Source: [Eubacterium] yurii subsp. margaretiae ATCC 43715 (GTDB lineage: Bacteria; Bacillota; Clostridia; Peptostreptococcales; Filifactoraceae). Taken from it: a stretch of 64,000 bases of DNA. Shown piece by piece: positions 1 through 9,400 of this stretch. The position numbers were made by a program, and so were the translations under genes. Numbering within the stretch: the first letter of the stretch is position 1; each line of letters opens with the position of its first letter. The DNA lies in assembly GCA_000146855.1 (NCBI GenBank), contig GL405246.1, positions 1,344,327 through 1,408,326 on the forward strand, read 5' to 3'. The notes beneath the pieces are model-generated. The model ran no database searches and had not been told where the DNA came from. It saw only the letters and a list, made by a program, of their open reading frames with translations.

Positions 1-161
1 CTACAGTTTCATAGAAAAAAATATTGAGATTATATAGAACTTAAGATATAAGAATACAATTTCATAAAATTTAACTAGTTTAAGGATTTTATATCATTAT
101 TGTAATTTTCTTTAAATGAAATTTCAAAAATATAATTTTGCTAAAAATTACTCATAACTTA

Positions 162-190
162 TTGACAATATTTTATAATAGTAATATAAT
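162..190 (+). promoter_or_regulatory. Consensus sigma-A promoter of the lactate operon
   Basis: TTGACA at 162-167 and TATAAT at 185-190 are both perfect matches, separated by exactly 17 bp. Transcription would start near 197, leaving a leader of about 28 nt before the lctP start. No operator-like palindrome or riboswitch is visible beside it. The sequence is direct; its activity is inferred. Confidence 0.85.
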
Positions 191-224
191 TCAAATATAA
201 AAATTTGATATGGAGGTGGTTTCA

Positions 225-1787
225 TTGTTACATTTTATTCTGGCTTTGTTGCCTATAATTTTTTTAATTATTGTTCTTAGTTTTTTAAAAATGCCTGGTT
301 TTAAAGCCTGTCCTGTTGCTCTCATTATTGCGGTACTTGAAGCTATTGTGATATGGAAGCAAAACGTATTGGATGTTTTTACGGCATTTCTTGAAGGTAT
401 GGTAATGGCAATTTGGCCTATATGTTTGGTTATAATTGCTGCTATTTTTGTTTATAACCTTGTAGTACATACAAAATACATGGAAGTCATCAAACAAATG
501 TTGGCATCTGTGTCAAGAGACAAGCGTATCCTTGTGCTTATTATTTCATGGGGATTTGGTGCCTTTATGGAAGGTATGGCAGGTTTTGGTACTGCTGTTG
601 CAATTCCAGCTGGTATACTTGTAGCTTTAGGATTTGAACCTCTTTTTGCTGCGGTTGTCTGTCTGGTAGCAAATACAACACCGGTTGCATTCGGTTCTAT
701 AGGAATACCAGCGGTAACTGCTATAAATATTACAGGCTTAGATCCGGTTATTACCGGGGCTAGTATAGTAGTTCAACTTACTATTATGAACATCTTGGTA
801 CCGTTCTTCCTTGTTGCAATGGTTGGAAAACATAGCGGTAAAAGCTTTTCCGAATCATTTAAAGGTGTAGGTATAATAACATTACTTTCAGGTATAAGTT
901 TCTTAATACCACAATATCTGACAGCTAGACTAATCGGTCCTGAGTTGCCTTCAGTACTAGGTTCCGTAATTTGTATGGCTGTAACTATTGCTGCTACTAG
1001 GGCATTTAGTAAAGGGAAAACAGATTTTGACATTCCGATGAATGATTCAAATACTGAGAACATATCATTAAACAAAGCTCTTGTTGCTTGTAGCCCTTTT
1101 ATATTAGTTTTACTTTTCTTGGTAATTACATCTTCAATATTCCCATTTATAAGAGGACCGCTTGCTTCTGTTAAATCATCTATAATGATATATACAGGAA
1201 AAGGAGCTACACCTTACACATTTTCTTGGTTGGTTACACCTGGAGTATTAATCATACTAGCTGGTATACTAGGTGGGCTTATTCAAAAATGCCCTTTTGG
1301 AGAGATAATGTCAGTATTAAGTAAGTCAGTAGTGCAAATGATTAAGACTGTAATAACTATTATTTCAGTTATTGCAACTGCAAAGATAATGGGATACTCT
1401 GGAATGACTCAGGAAATTGCTGACTTTATGGTTCGTGTAACAGGAAATATGTATCCTTTAATATCACCACTAATCGGTGCAATAGGAACCTTTGTTACAG
1501 GAAGCTCTACTTCAAGTAGTGTTTTGTTTGCAAAATTGCAAGCATCTACAGCAGAATCTCTTAAAATGGATCAAATTTGGTTGGTTGCAGCAAATACACT
1601 TGGTTCTACTGCAGGAAAGATTGTATCTCCTCAAAGTATAGCAGTTGCTACTGCTGCTGCTAATATAGTTGGTGAAGAAAGTAAGATATTGAATTCTGTA
1701 GTTAAATACTTTATCATTTTTATCGTAATATATGGATTGGTAGTATTCTTTGGCCAATCAATTTTTGTAGGGTCAATTTTTGTGTAA
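225..1787 (+). CDS. lctP: L-lactate permease (LctP family)
   Basis: Integral membrane lactate (or glycolate) importer of the LctP family. About 520 residues with roughly a dozen hydrophobic segments over the whole length. The GFGAFMEGMAGFGT and FVTGSSTSSSVLFAKLQ stretches are typical of the family. Start choice: an ATG at 210 opens the frame, but it sits on top of the sequence GGAGGTGG (212-219), a strong ribosome-binding site, so the TTG at 225 five bases downstream is the likelier start. It is the first gene of an operon with a lactate dehydrogenase and Etf genes, which supports lactate as the substrate. Family assignment is confident; the exact substrate is inferred from the neighbours. 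Confidence 0.93.
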   Translation: MLHFILALLPIIFLIIVLSFLKMPGFKACPVALIIAVLEAIVIWKQNVLDVFTAFLEGMVMAIWPICLVIIAAIFVYNLVVHTKYMEVIKQMLASVSRDKRILVLIISWGFGAFMEGMAGFGTAVAIPAGILVALGFEPLFAAVVCLVANTTPVAFGSIGIPAVTAINITGLDPVITGASIVVQLTIMNILVPFFLVAMVGKHSGKSFSESFKGVGIITLLSGISFLIPQYLTARLIGPELPSVLGSVICMAVTIAATRAFSKGKTDFDIPMNDSNTENISLNKALVACSPFILVLLFLVITSSIFPFIRGPLASVKSSIMIYTGKGATPYTFSWLVTPGVLIILAGILGGLIQKCPFGEIMSVLSKSVVQMIKTVITIISVIATAKIMGYSGMTQEIADFMVRVTGNMYPLISPLIGAIGTFVTGSSTSSSVLFAKLQASTAESLKMDQIWLVAANTLGSTAGKIVSPQSIAVATAAANIVGEESKILNSVVKYFIIFIVIYGLVVFFGQSIFVGSIFV

Positions 1788-1850
1788 TTTAAATAAAACA
1801 AATTACACTTTATATAAATTGAAAAATTAAATTTATAAAGGAGGAAATAT

Positions 1851-3281
1851 ATGAGTCAACAAAAATATAATAAAGTTACTCCGGAGCTTGTTGAAGAGCT
1901 AAAAAAATTAGTACCAGGAAAGGTACATACCGGAGAAGAAATCAATGAAGATTTTTCTCATGATGAAATGCCAATATATGGTAAAGCATTTCCGGAAGTT
2001 TTGATAGAAGCTACAAATACTGAAGATATAGCTAAGATAGTAAAACTTTGCTATGAAAATAATGTAGTTGTTATCCCAAGAGGTGCAGGAACAGGTCTTA
2101 CAGGTGCAGCCGTTGCTATGTATGGTGGCGTAATGCTTGATATGACTAAGATGAACAGAATTTTGGAATACGACAAAGAAAACTTTGTTGTAAGAGTTGA
2201 ATCAGGTGTTCTATTGAATGACTTGGCTGAAGATGCTTTAAAACAAGGTCTACTTTATCCTCCTGATCCAGGAGAAAAATTTGCAACTCTTGGTGGAAAT
2301 GTCGCTACAAATGCAGGCGGAATGAGAGCTGTAAAATATGGAACTACAAGAGACTATGTGAGAGCTATGACTGTTGTTCTACCAACAGGAGATGTTGTTA
2401 GACTAGGTGCTACAGTTTCAAAGACAAGTACAGGCTACAGCTTGATAAATCTTATGATCGGTTCTGAAGGTACATTAGGTATAATCACAGAACTTACACT
2501 TAAGCTAATACCTGCTCCTAAGGAAACAGTAAGTTTAATAGTACCTTACGAAAATCTTGACGATTGTATATCAACAGTGCCACAAATATTCTTAAATCAC
2601 TTGAACCCACAAGCAGTTGAATTCATGGAGAAAGAAATAGTATTGGCATCTGAAAGATATATTGGAAGAGCTGTTTATCCAAAAGAAGTTGAAGGAGTAG
2701 ATGTTGGAGCCTACTTACTTCTTACATTTGACGGAGATGAAAAAGAACAATTAGAAGCTATAACTGAAAAAGCTGCTGAAGTAGTTTTGGAATGTGGTGC
2801 AGTTGATGTTCTTGTAGCAGATACTCCTACTAAGAAAAAAGACGCATGGGCTGCAAGAAGTTCTTTCTTGGAAGCTATTGAAGCTGAAACTAAATTACTT
2901 GACGAATGTGACGTTGTTGTTCCGGTAAATCAAATTGCTAATTACATGAAATATGTATATGATTTTGGTTCAAAATTTGACTTTACAGTTAAGAGCTTTG
3001 GTCACGCAGGAGATGGAAACTTACACATATATACATGTTCAAATGATATGGAATTGGGAGAATTTAAAAAACAGGTTAAAGAATTCTTTGATGACATATA
3101 CAAAAAAGCCGCAGAAATGGGTGGACTTATATCAGGAGAACATGGTATAGGACTTGGTAAACGTGATTACTTAGCAGATTTCTCAGGTGAAGTATCAATG
3201 AGACTAATGAAAGGTATCAAAGAAGTATTTGATCCTAAGATGATATTAAATCCTGGTAAAGTGTGCTATAAAGTAGATTAA
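1851..3281 (+). CDS. lctD: FAD-binding lactate dehydrogenase (GlcD/LctD type)
   Basis: 476-residue FAD-linked oxidase of the GlcD/D-lactate dehydrogenase family, expected to oxidise lactate to pyruvate. The N-terminal half carries the PCMH-type FAD site (PRGAGTGLTGAAV near residue 80 and GGNVATNAGGMRAVKYGTTRDYV near residue 145). The C-terminal half has GHAGDGNLH and GEHGIGLGKRDYL, the usual active-site/metal region, and ends with ILNPGKV. A GGAGG site precedes the ATG. It lies 63 bp after lctP and shares the operon with etfB and etfA, as in Acetobacterium woodii, where LctD with EtfAB drives lactate oxidation by electron confurcation. No lactate racemase is present, so stereospecificity cannot be read from the sequence. 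Confidence 0.9.
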   Translation: MSQQKYNKVTPELVEELKKLVPGKVHTGEEINEDFSHDEMPIYGKAFPEVLIEATNTEDIAKIVKLCYENNVVVIPRGAGTGLTGAAVAMYGGVMLDMTKMNRILEYDKENFVVRVESGVLLNDLAEDALKQGLLYPPDPGEKFATLGGNVATNAGGMRAVKYGTTRDYVRAMTVVLPTGDVVRLGATVSKTSTGYSLINLMIGSEGTLGIITELTLKLIPAPKETVSLIVPYENLDDCISTVPQIFLNHLNPQAVEFMEKEIVLASERYIGRAVYPKEVEGVDVGAYLLLTFDGDEKEQLEAITEKAAEVVLECGAVDVLVADTPTKKKDAWAARSSFLEAIEAETKLLDECDVVVPVNQIANYMKYVYDFGSKFDFTVKSFGHAGDGNLHIYTCSNDMELGEFKKQVKEFFDDIYKKAAEMGGLISGEHGIGLGKRDYLADFSGEVSMRLMKGIKEVFDPKMILNPGKVCYKVD

Positions 3282-3325
3282 TATTTGTTTATTTTTTAAA
3301 TTATATTATTGGGGAGGATTATATT

Positions 3326-4465
3326 ATGCCTTATATTATTTCTGAAGATGCAAAAGATTTGTTGAAAGATATCAAAAAATTCTGTGACAACGAAGTCAGA
3401 GAACAGTCAAAAGAGTTTGATAAAACAGGTGAATGGCCTAAAGAAATGTATGATAAAGCTATAGAACAAGGATATACTGCATTAGAAGTACCTGCAGAAT
3501 ATGGTGGCGTAGGCCTTTCCAGAGTTGATATAGCTGCACTTTTAGAAGAAATGGCTATTGCTGATGCAGGATTTGCAACTACTATTTCTGCCAGCGGTTT
3601 GGGTATGAAACCTGTTTTAATAGCTGGAAACGAAGAACAGAAGAAAAAAGTTTGCGAAATAATACTTAATGGTGGATTTGCAGCTTTTGCTTTGACTGAA
3701 CCAGGTGCAGGATCTGATGCAAGTGCAGGAAAAACTACTGCTGTAAAAGATGGAGATTCTTATGTACTTAACGGAAGAAAATGCTTCATAACTAATGCAG
3801 AAGTTGCTGATGTTTACCTTATCACAGCTATGACTGATAAAGAAGCAGGAGTAAAAGGCATATCTATGTTCCTTGTAGAAAAAGGAACTCCGGGTTTAAG
3901 TACTGGAAATCATGAAGATAAGATGGGTATAAGAACATCAAATACTGCTGACGTTGTACTTGAAGATTGTAGAATACCTGCTGCAAACTTGGTAGGAAAA
4001 GAAGGCGAAGGATTCAAGATTGCGATGAAGACTTTGGATCAAGCAAGAACTTGGATGGGTTGCGTTGCTACAGGTATAGCACAAAGAGCTTTGGACGAAG
4101 CAATTGCTTACACAAAAGAAAGAAAACAATTCGGAAAACCTATTATAAAGAACCAAGCTATGCAATTTAAATTTGCAGATATGCAAATAAAGATTGAAAC
4201 AGCTCGTCAAATGGTTGCTCACTCTCTTACTAAGATGGATATGGGACTTAACTTCTCAATGGAATCAGCAATAGCAAAATGCTATGCTTCAGATATAGCT
4301 ATGGAAGTTGCAAGTGACGGTATCCAAGCATTTGGTGGATATGGATACTCAAGAGAATATCCTGTTGAAAAATTGTTAAGAGATGCTAAGATATTCCAAA
4401 TATTTGAAGGAACTAACGAAATATTGAGAATAGTTGTTTCTAATAACATTATAGGAAAGATATAA
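3326..4465 (+). CDS. Acyl-CoA dehydrogenase (short-chain type)
   Basis: 379-residue flavoprotein of the acyl-CoA dehydrogenase family. Visible signatures are FALTEPGAGSDAS (FAD/substrate loop, about residue 125), RKCFITNAEVADVYLI, the helix RKQFGKPIIKNQAMQFKFADM, the FAD-binding IQAFGGYGYSREYPVEKLLRDAK, and IFEGTNEI near the C-terminus, whose Glu is the expected catalytic base. Length and motifs fit butyryl-CoA dehydrogenase or acryloyl-CoA reductase. It sits between the lactate dehydrogenase and etfBA, so it may receive electrons from the same Etf. No crotonase, thiolase or CoA-transferase gene is nearby, so the substrate (butyryl-, propionyl- or other acyl-CoA) is not settled. Confidence 0.9.
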   Translation: MPYIISEDAKDLLKDIKKFCDNEVREQSKEFDKTGEWPKEMYDKAIEQGYTALEVPAEYGGVGLSRVDIAALLEEMAIADAGFATTISASGLGMKPVLIAGNEEQKKKVCEIILNGGFAAFALTEPGAGSDASAGKTTAVKDGDSYVLNGRKCFITNAEVADVYLITAMTDKEAGVKGISMFLVEKGTPGLSTGNHEDKMGIRTSNTADVVLEDCRIPAANLVGKEGEGFKIAMKTLDQARTWMGCVATGIAQRALDEAIAYTKERKQFGKPIIKNQAMQFKFADMQIKIETARQMVAHSLTKMDMGLNFSMESAIAKCYASDIAMEVASDGIQAFGGYGYSREYPVEKLLRDAKIFQIFEGTNEILRIVVSNNIIGKI

Positions 4466-4540
4466 ACAGCCTTTTGAATAAACTCATATAGATTTTTATT
4501 CAGCTTTAAGTTGTTTGTAATATTGTTTTAAGTTTTTTTG

Positions 4541-4578
4541 AAGTTGATTTAGGGCATGAGTTTACCCTAAATCAACTT
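4541..4578 (+). promoter_or_regulatory. Perfect 14-bp hairpin between acyl-CoA dehydrogenase gene and etfB
   Basis: AAGTTGATTTAGGG (4541-4554) pairs perfectly with CCCTAAATCAACTT (4565-4578) around a 10-nt loop. Only a short TT tail follows, and the etfB ribosome-binding site AAGGAG begins 8 nt later (4586). It could be a partial terminator, an RNA-processing or stability stem, or an attenuator setting the Etf-to-dehydrogenase ratio. The structure is direct; the role is inferred. Confidence 0.7.
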
Positions 4579-4597
4579 TTAATTCAAGGAGAATTTT

Positions 4598-5377
4598 ATG
4601 AACATATTAGTTTGTGTAAAACAAGTTTTTGATGATTCTATAGAAATAGGATATGATGAACAAGCAGGAAAATATACTCCTGACAGTATTGAAAGTGTTG
4701 AAAACGCCTTTGATACTTATGCATTGGAAATGGCAGTAAGACTTAAAGAGCAATTAGGTGAAGGAGAAATTACTGCACTAACAATAGGACCAGAAGCGGC
4801 TAAAAATGCTCTTAAAAACTGTTTGGCTGTTGGAGCGGATAAAGCAGCTATAATCGTTAGTGACGATTATCAAAAATCTGATACTTATTCCATTGCAAAT
4901 GCCTTATCACAAGGAATTAAACAACTTGAAGAAAAAAATTCTGGCAAGTTTGATATTATATTCTGCGGAAAAGAAACAACAGACTATACTTCTGGACAAG
5001 TCGGTATAATGCTTGCGAATGTTCTAAACACTGGAGTAATTACTGACTTGGTAGATATCGAGTATAAAGATGGCACAGTATTAGGAAAACACGAAACAGA
5101 AACTGGCTATGAAATGATTCAAGCAAATCCTCAATGTGTTGTCACTGTAAGCAAACCTCTTTACGATCCAAGATATGCAACAGTTAAAAATAAGATGGCT
5201 GCAAGAAAGAAAGAAATAAGCGAAATAACAGGCATATCAGTTGAAACCGGAAAAATAACTATAAATAAGACATACGCAAGACCAAAAAGACAAGCCGGTG
5301 TAAAAATTGTTGGAAAATCAGCTGAAGAAGCTACTTTGGAAGCTGTAAACCTAATGAGCGATGCTAAAGTGATATAA
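4598..5377 (+). CDS. etfB: Electron transfer flavoprotein beta subunit
   Basis: 259 residues, the usual EtfB length. The N-terminus MNILVCVKQVFDDS and the downstream CGKETTDYTSGQVGIMLANVL segment are family hallmarks; the latter borders the nucleotide/flavin site. EtfB pairs with EtfA to shuttle electrons between flavoprotein dehydrogenases and NAD or ferredoxin. The gene follows an AAGGAG site and lies 19 bp upstream of etfA. Two potential partner dehydrogenases precede it in the same operon. Whether this Etf bifurcates or confurcates electrons is an inference from the operon and from anaerobic relatives, not something the sequence alone proves. Confidence 0.93.
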   Translation: MNILVCVKQVFDDSIEIGYDEQAGKYTPDSIESVENAFDTYALEMAVRLKEQLGEGEITALTIGPEAAKNALKNCLAVGADKAAIIVSDDYQKSDTYSIANALSQGIKQLEEKNSGKFDIIFCGKETTDYTSGQVGIMLANVLNTGVITDLVDIEYKDGTVLGKHETETGYEMIQANPQCVVTVSKPLYDPRYATVKNKMAARKKEISEITGISVETGKITINKTYARPKRQAGVKIVGKSAEEATLEAVNLMSDAKVI

Positions 5378-5396
5378 TATAGGAGGAACATATAAT

Positions 5397-6374
5397 ATGA
5401 AAAATTCAAATACTTTAATGGTTTATGTGGAATGTGATGAATTTACTCCTATAAATGTTTCACTCGAAGCCTTGTCAAAGGGAGTAGAACTTGGAAAAAC
5501 AAATAACCTAGATGTTATTGCTGTATTGATTGGAAAATTTGATGAATCTACAGAAAAGATTTGTAAGGACTATGGCGTACACAAAATAGTTGAAGTTGCC
5601 ATCGACCAATATAATATTCAATCTTATGGAGATACTGTTGTTGAGTTAATTAATAAATACTCTCCTAAATTGCTTATCTCTCCTACTGCATCAATAGCAA
5701 AAGATATAATTTCTTATGCAGGAGCAAAATTATCTATATCTTGTATATCTGGTGTTTCTAAATTAGAAATACAAGACAAGATTCACTATACAACTTCTGT
5801 TTACGGTGGAGCCGTTTTACAAGATATATGCTATGATTCTGATAAAACTGACTTGGTATTCCTAGCTAATGGAGCATTTAAAAAAGAATTGTCTCCTGTA
5901 GATAATGTAGAGATAATAAAAGAAGATTTACCTAAATCTTCAGACCTTTTCACTATTATCAAAGAATCTGTAACAGAAATAGCTGAAACTGTCAATCTTG
6001 AAGAAGCTGAAGTAATCATTTCTTGCGGAAGAGGAATGGGAACTCCTGAAGGTTTGGCGCTTATCGAAGAATTAGCCAAGGTTCTAGGTGGTGCAATAGG
6101 TGCTACAAGACCTGTTACAGAAAGTGGTTTGGTAGCAAGAACACAACAAGTAGGTCAATCAGGCAAGATTGTTTCTCCAAAATTATATATAGGTTGTGGT
6201 GTTTCAGGTGCAACTCAACACGTTTCAGGTATACTTGGTTCAGATTATATAGTTGCAATTAATAAAGATGAAGATGCACCTATATTTGAAGTATCTGACG
6301 TAGGAATAGTTGGAAATGGTATGGATGTACTGCCTATTTTCATAGAAGAAATTAAAAAAGTAAAAAACAGTTAA
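5397..6374 (+). CDS. etfA: Electron transfer flavoprotein alpha subunit
   Basis: 325 residues. The C-terminal FAD domain is clear: GRGMGTPEG near residue 205, GATRPVTESGLV, GQSGKIVSPKLYIGCGVSGATQH, and AINKDEDAPIFEVSDVGIVGN. The protein starts directly with the Etf alpha/beta fold and has no N-terminal ferredoxin-like [4Fe-4S] extension; such an extension is known in the LctC subunit of Acetobacterium woodii. AGGAGG lies 10 nt before the ATG. It ends the lactate operon, and a strong terminator follows 8 bp after the stop. Partner of EtfB. Confidence 0.93.
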   Translation: MKNSNTLMVYVECDEFTPINVSLEALSKGVELGKTNNLDVIAVLIGKFDESTEKICKDYGVHKIVEVAIDQYNIQSYGDTVVELINKYSPKLLISPTASIAKDIISYAGAKLSISCISGVSKLEIQDKIHYTTSVYGGAVLQDICYDSDKTDLVFLANGAFKKELSPVDNVEIIKEDLPKSSDLFTIIKESVTEIAETVNLEEAEVIISCGRGMGTPEGLALIEELAKVLGGAIGATRPVTESGLVARTQQVGQSGKIVSPKLYIGCGVSGATQHVSGILGSDYIVAINKDEDAPIFEVSDVGIVGNGMDVLPIFIEEIKKVKNS

Positions 6375-6382
6375 TTTAGAGC

Positions 6383-6415
6383 AAAAAAACAGACCTTTAT
6401 CAGGTCTGTTTTTTT
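6383..6415. terminator. Bidirectional terminator between etfA and the surface-protein gene
   Basis: ACAGACC (6389-6395) and GGTCTGT (6403-6409) form the core stem. It is extended by A runs on the left pairing with T runs on the right, so a U tract follows on both strands. It serves etfA on the plus strand and the converging surface-protein gene on the minus strand. Confidence 0.9.
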
Positions 6416-6442
6416 GTTTTGCTAATTAGCAGTTATCGAGTT

Positions 6443-9400
6443 TTATTTTCTCTTTTTTCTAAGTTTTACAGATAGAAGTATCATTAGCATTCCGCCTAGA
6501 TAGTATACCATTTCACTATTATCATTTCCTGTCTTAGGCAATGTTGCAGCCCCTTTTGCAACAGGTTCATCCAATATTTCCAAAGTGTTATCTTTGTTTA
6601 TTCTTGCAGTTCCCAAAGGTACTCTCTCATCATCATCACTTATGAAAGTGTATTTTCCATTTCTAGGATCAATTACAGCTTTTCCAAGTGGTGTACCATC
6701 TTCGTCCACAATATTGTATACCGGATTGTCAGTATTTGGTATTCTGCCTCCGTTTTCTATTGTTCTAACCGGTGATGGTGTTTGAGGATTAGTGTTCCTT
6801 GGGTTTACATCTGGATTTGTTGGTTGATTTGGTCTTTCTGGTTGGCTTGGTCTTTCTGGAGTCGTTGGTCTTTCTGGAGTCGTTGGTCTTTCTGGAGTCG
6901 TTGGTCTTTCCGGAGTCGTTGGTCTTTCCGGAGTCGTTGGTGTAGGTTTAGGATCTCTGTCTCTATCCCTATCTCTGTCTCTATCTCCTGAACCGCCGCC
7001 GGAATTTCCACCTCCGCCGCCGCCTCCGCCACCGCCAGAACCTCCACCAGAAGAAACTTCTCTTCTGTTGATGAAGCTTGCGTTGACGTCAGAATTAGCT
7101 ATTATATTTCCTACACTTCCTGTATAGCTTGTTACATATCCATCAGGAGTGTAATCATCTTCTACCACGCTATAAGTTGTACCGCTTGGAATATCCTTTA
7201 TTACTATTCTTTGTCCATGAGTTAATTCCACAACATCCCCACTTCTTAGAGTTCCTGTCTTAGAACCTTCGAAATTGTAGACTGCATTAGGATCATTTCC
7301 AATTACTATAGTAAATCTGAAAGGTTTTGTAGGGTCTCCCCCATTTCCTGTTACGGTATTATCTATTACTAAATTACCAAAAGGTGGTGCTGCTTGTTTA
7401 TCATTTTTGAATATAGCCGAATTGATATCAGGGTGAACCATAATTGTTCCCGTTTTTACTGTTGTTTCCGGTGTGTAATCTGAATAATCAATTTCTTTAA
7501 CAGTATATCCTGTTCCTTCTGGAACATTTTTTACTATAATATTTTCTCCAGCCTTAAGTTCAAAAGTATCTCCACTCTTTATCCTTCCGGCAGGAACACC
7601 ATTTTTATCATAGTCATATTCCTCAGATGGATTTCCATTACCAAATTCTATTTCAAATCTGAATACATCATCAGCATTTGCACCGCTACCTGTTATAATC
7701 TTTCCTATTTGCAATGTTGTAGGAGTTGTTACACCAGGCATTGTTTCTTTGTGATTAATAAAATCGGCTTGTTTAGTAGTATTACTTTCAATTTGTCCAT
7801 TAGCATTTGTAAATCTTGTAGTATATCCGTCACCTGAATAGTCGTCTTCTACCACTGTGTATTTTACTCCGCTTGGAATATCTTTTATCTCTACATTTTC
7901 GCCGTGTTTCAATGTTATTCTTTCACCGCTTGATATTGTACCTGTAGAACCATCACTCTTTGTATAATTGTATGATCCAGGTGTTGGTTCATTCATAAAT
8001 GTTACAGTATACTCAAATCCCTTGTTAGGATCAGAATCATTTCCTGTTACAGTATTTGTTATTTTTAAATTTCCAGGTACTACTGCAGAATTTTTTGAAT
8101 TTACATAGTCAGCTCTTTTTGTTTGATCTGCTACTATGCTTCCTGTAAACTCTCTTCCATCTGGAGTTGTAGTATATTCTTCAGAAGTATAGTCATCTTG
8201 TACTACCTTATAACCTACTCCACCAGGAATATCTTTTTCAAATTCTACACTTTCATTGTGTTTTAATACAAATGTTACTGTTGATCCAGTTACTGTTTGA
8301 ATTCCTGAGACATTGCCGTCTTTATCAGTCTTCTTGTAACTATATGTCGGATTTGGTCTTGAATCATTTGTAAATGTCACTGTATAGTTGAAATCTTTGT
8401 CTGGATCTCCTGCTCCTGTAACAGTATTTGTTATCTTAAGGTTTCCTTCAGATGTTTGTGGTAAATACTTTTTGTTTTCATAGTCAGCTCTTTTAGTTTG
8501 ATCTGCTACTATGCTGTCACTAAATACCCTTGTTCCAGGTATTGTTGTATATCCATCAACTGTATAATCATTTTGTTCTACCTTATAACCTACTCCACCA
8601 GGAATATCTTTTACAAATTCTACACTTTCATTGTGTTTTAATGCAAATGTCACTGTTGATCCAGTTACTGTTTGAATTCCTGAGACAATACCGTCTTTAT
8701 CAGTTTTCTTGTAACTATATGTCGGATTTTGTCTTGAGTCATTTGTAAATGTTACTGTGTAGCTGAAATCTTTATTTGGATCTCCTGCTGTTCCTGTTAC
8801 CTTATTTGTTACTATAAGATTTCCTTCAGCATTAGGTAATCCTTTACTATTAATATAATCAGCTCTTTGAGTTTGACTGTTTACTATGTCTCCAGCAAAT
8901 TCTCTTGACGTTGGATTTGTAGTATATTCAGGACCATAGTTGTTTTGTACTACCTTATATTTTGTTCCACCTGTAAGACCTGCAAACTCAATTTTTTCAC
9001 TGTCCTTTAATTTTACAGTTCCACCACTTGTGATTTCTCCAGTTGTCGGAACACCATCTTTGTCAGTTTTTGTAAACTTGTACTTAGTGCTTGCATTTGC
9101 ATTAGGATCATCTGTAAATGTCACTGTATAATCAAAGTCTTTAGTCCTGTCTCCGGCTCCTGTTACCGTATTAGTTATTACCAACGCACCATCGGCAAGC
9201 TTTGAGTTTTCAACAGTTATCTTGTTTGTATCTGCTCCTGTCTTATTGTCGATTACTACTGAAATATCATTGCCTACTTTAGAGACAACTACAGTATGTT
9301 CAGTAGAATCAAGTTTGTAACCGCTTATAGTTGCTGTTTCTTTAAACTTATGAGTACCTATAGGTATCGCAGTAAATCTTAACGTACCGTCAGCCCCTGT

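Noticed and set aside
6831..6938. CRISPR-like repetition
   Set aside because: The 18-bp units are directly adjacent with no spacers, encode an in-frame hexapeptide, and there are no cas genes.
6782..7047. Long open frames opposite and in another frame across the Pro/Glu/Arg/Thr repeat
   Set aside because: They are generated by the 18-bp tandem repeat, which keeps all frames open. They have no ribosome-binding site and code low-complexity Trp/Ser-rich or Lys/Asp/Gln-rich strings inside the surface-protein gene.
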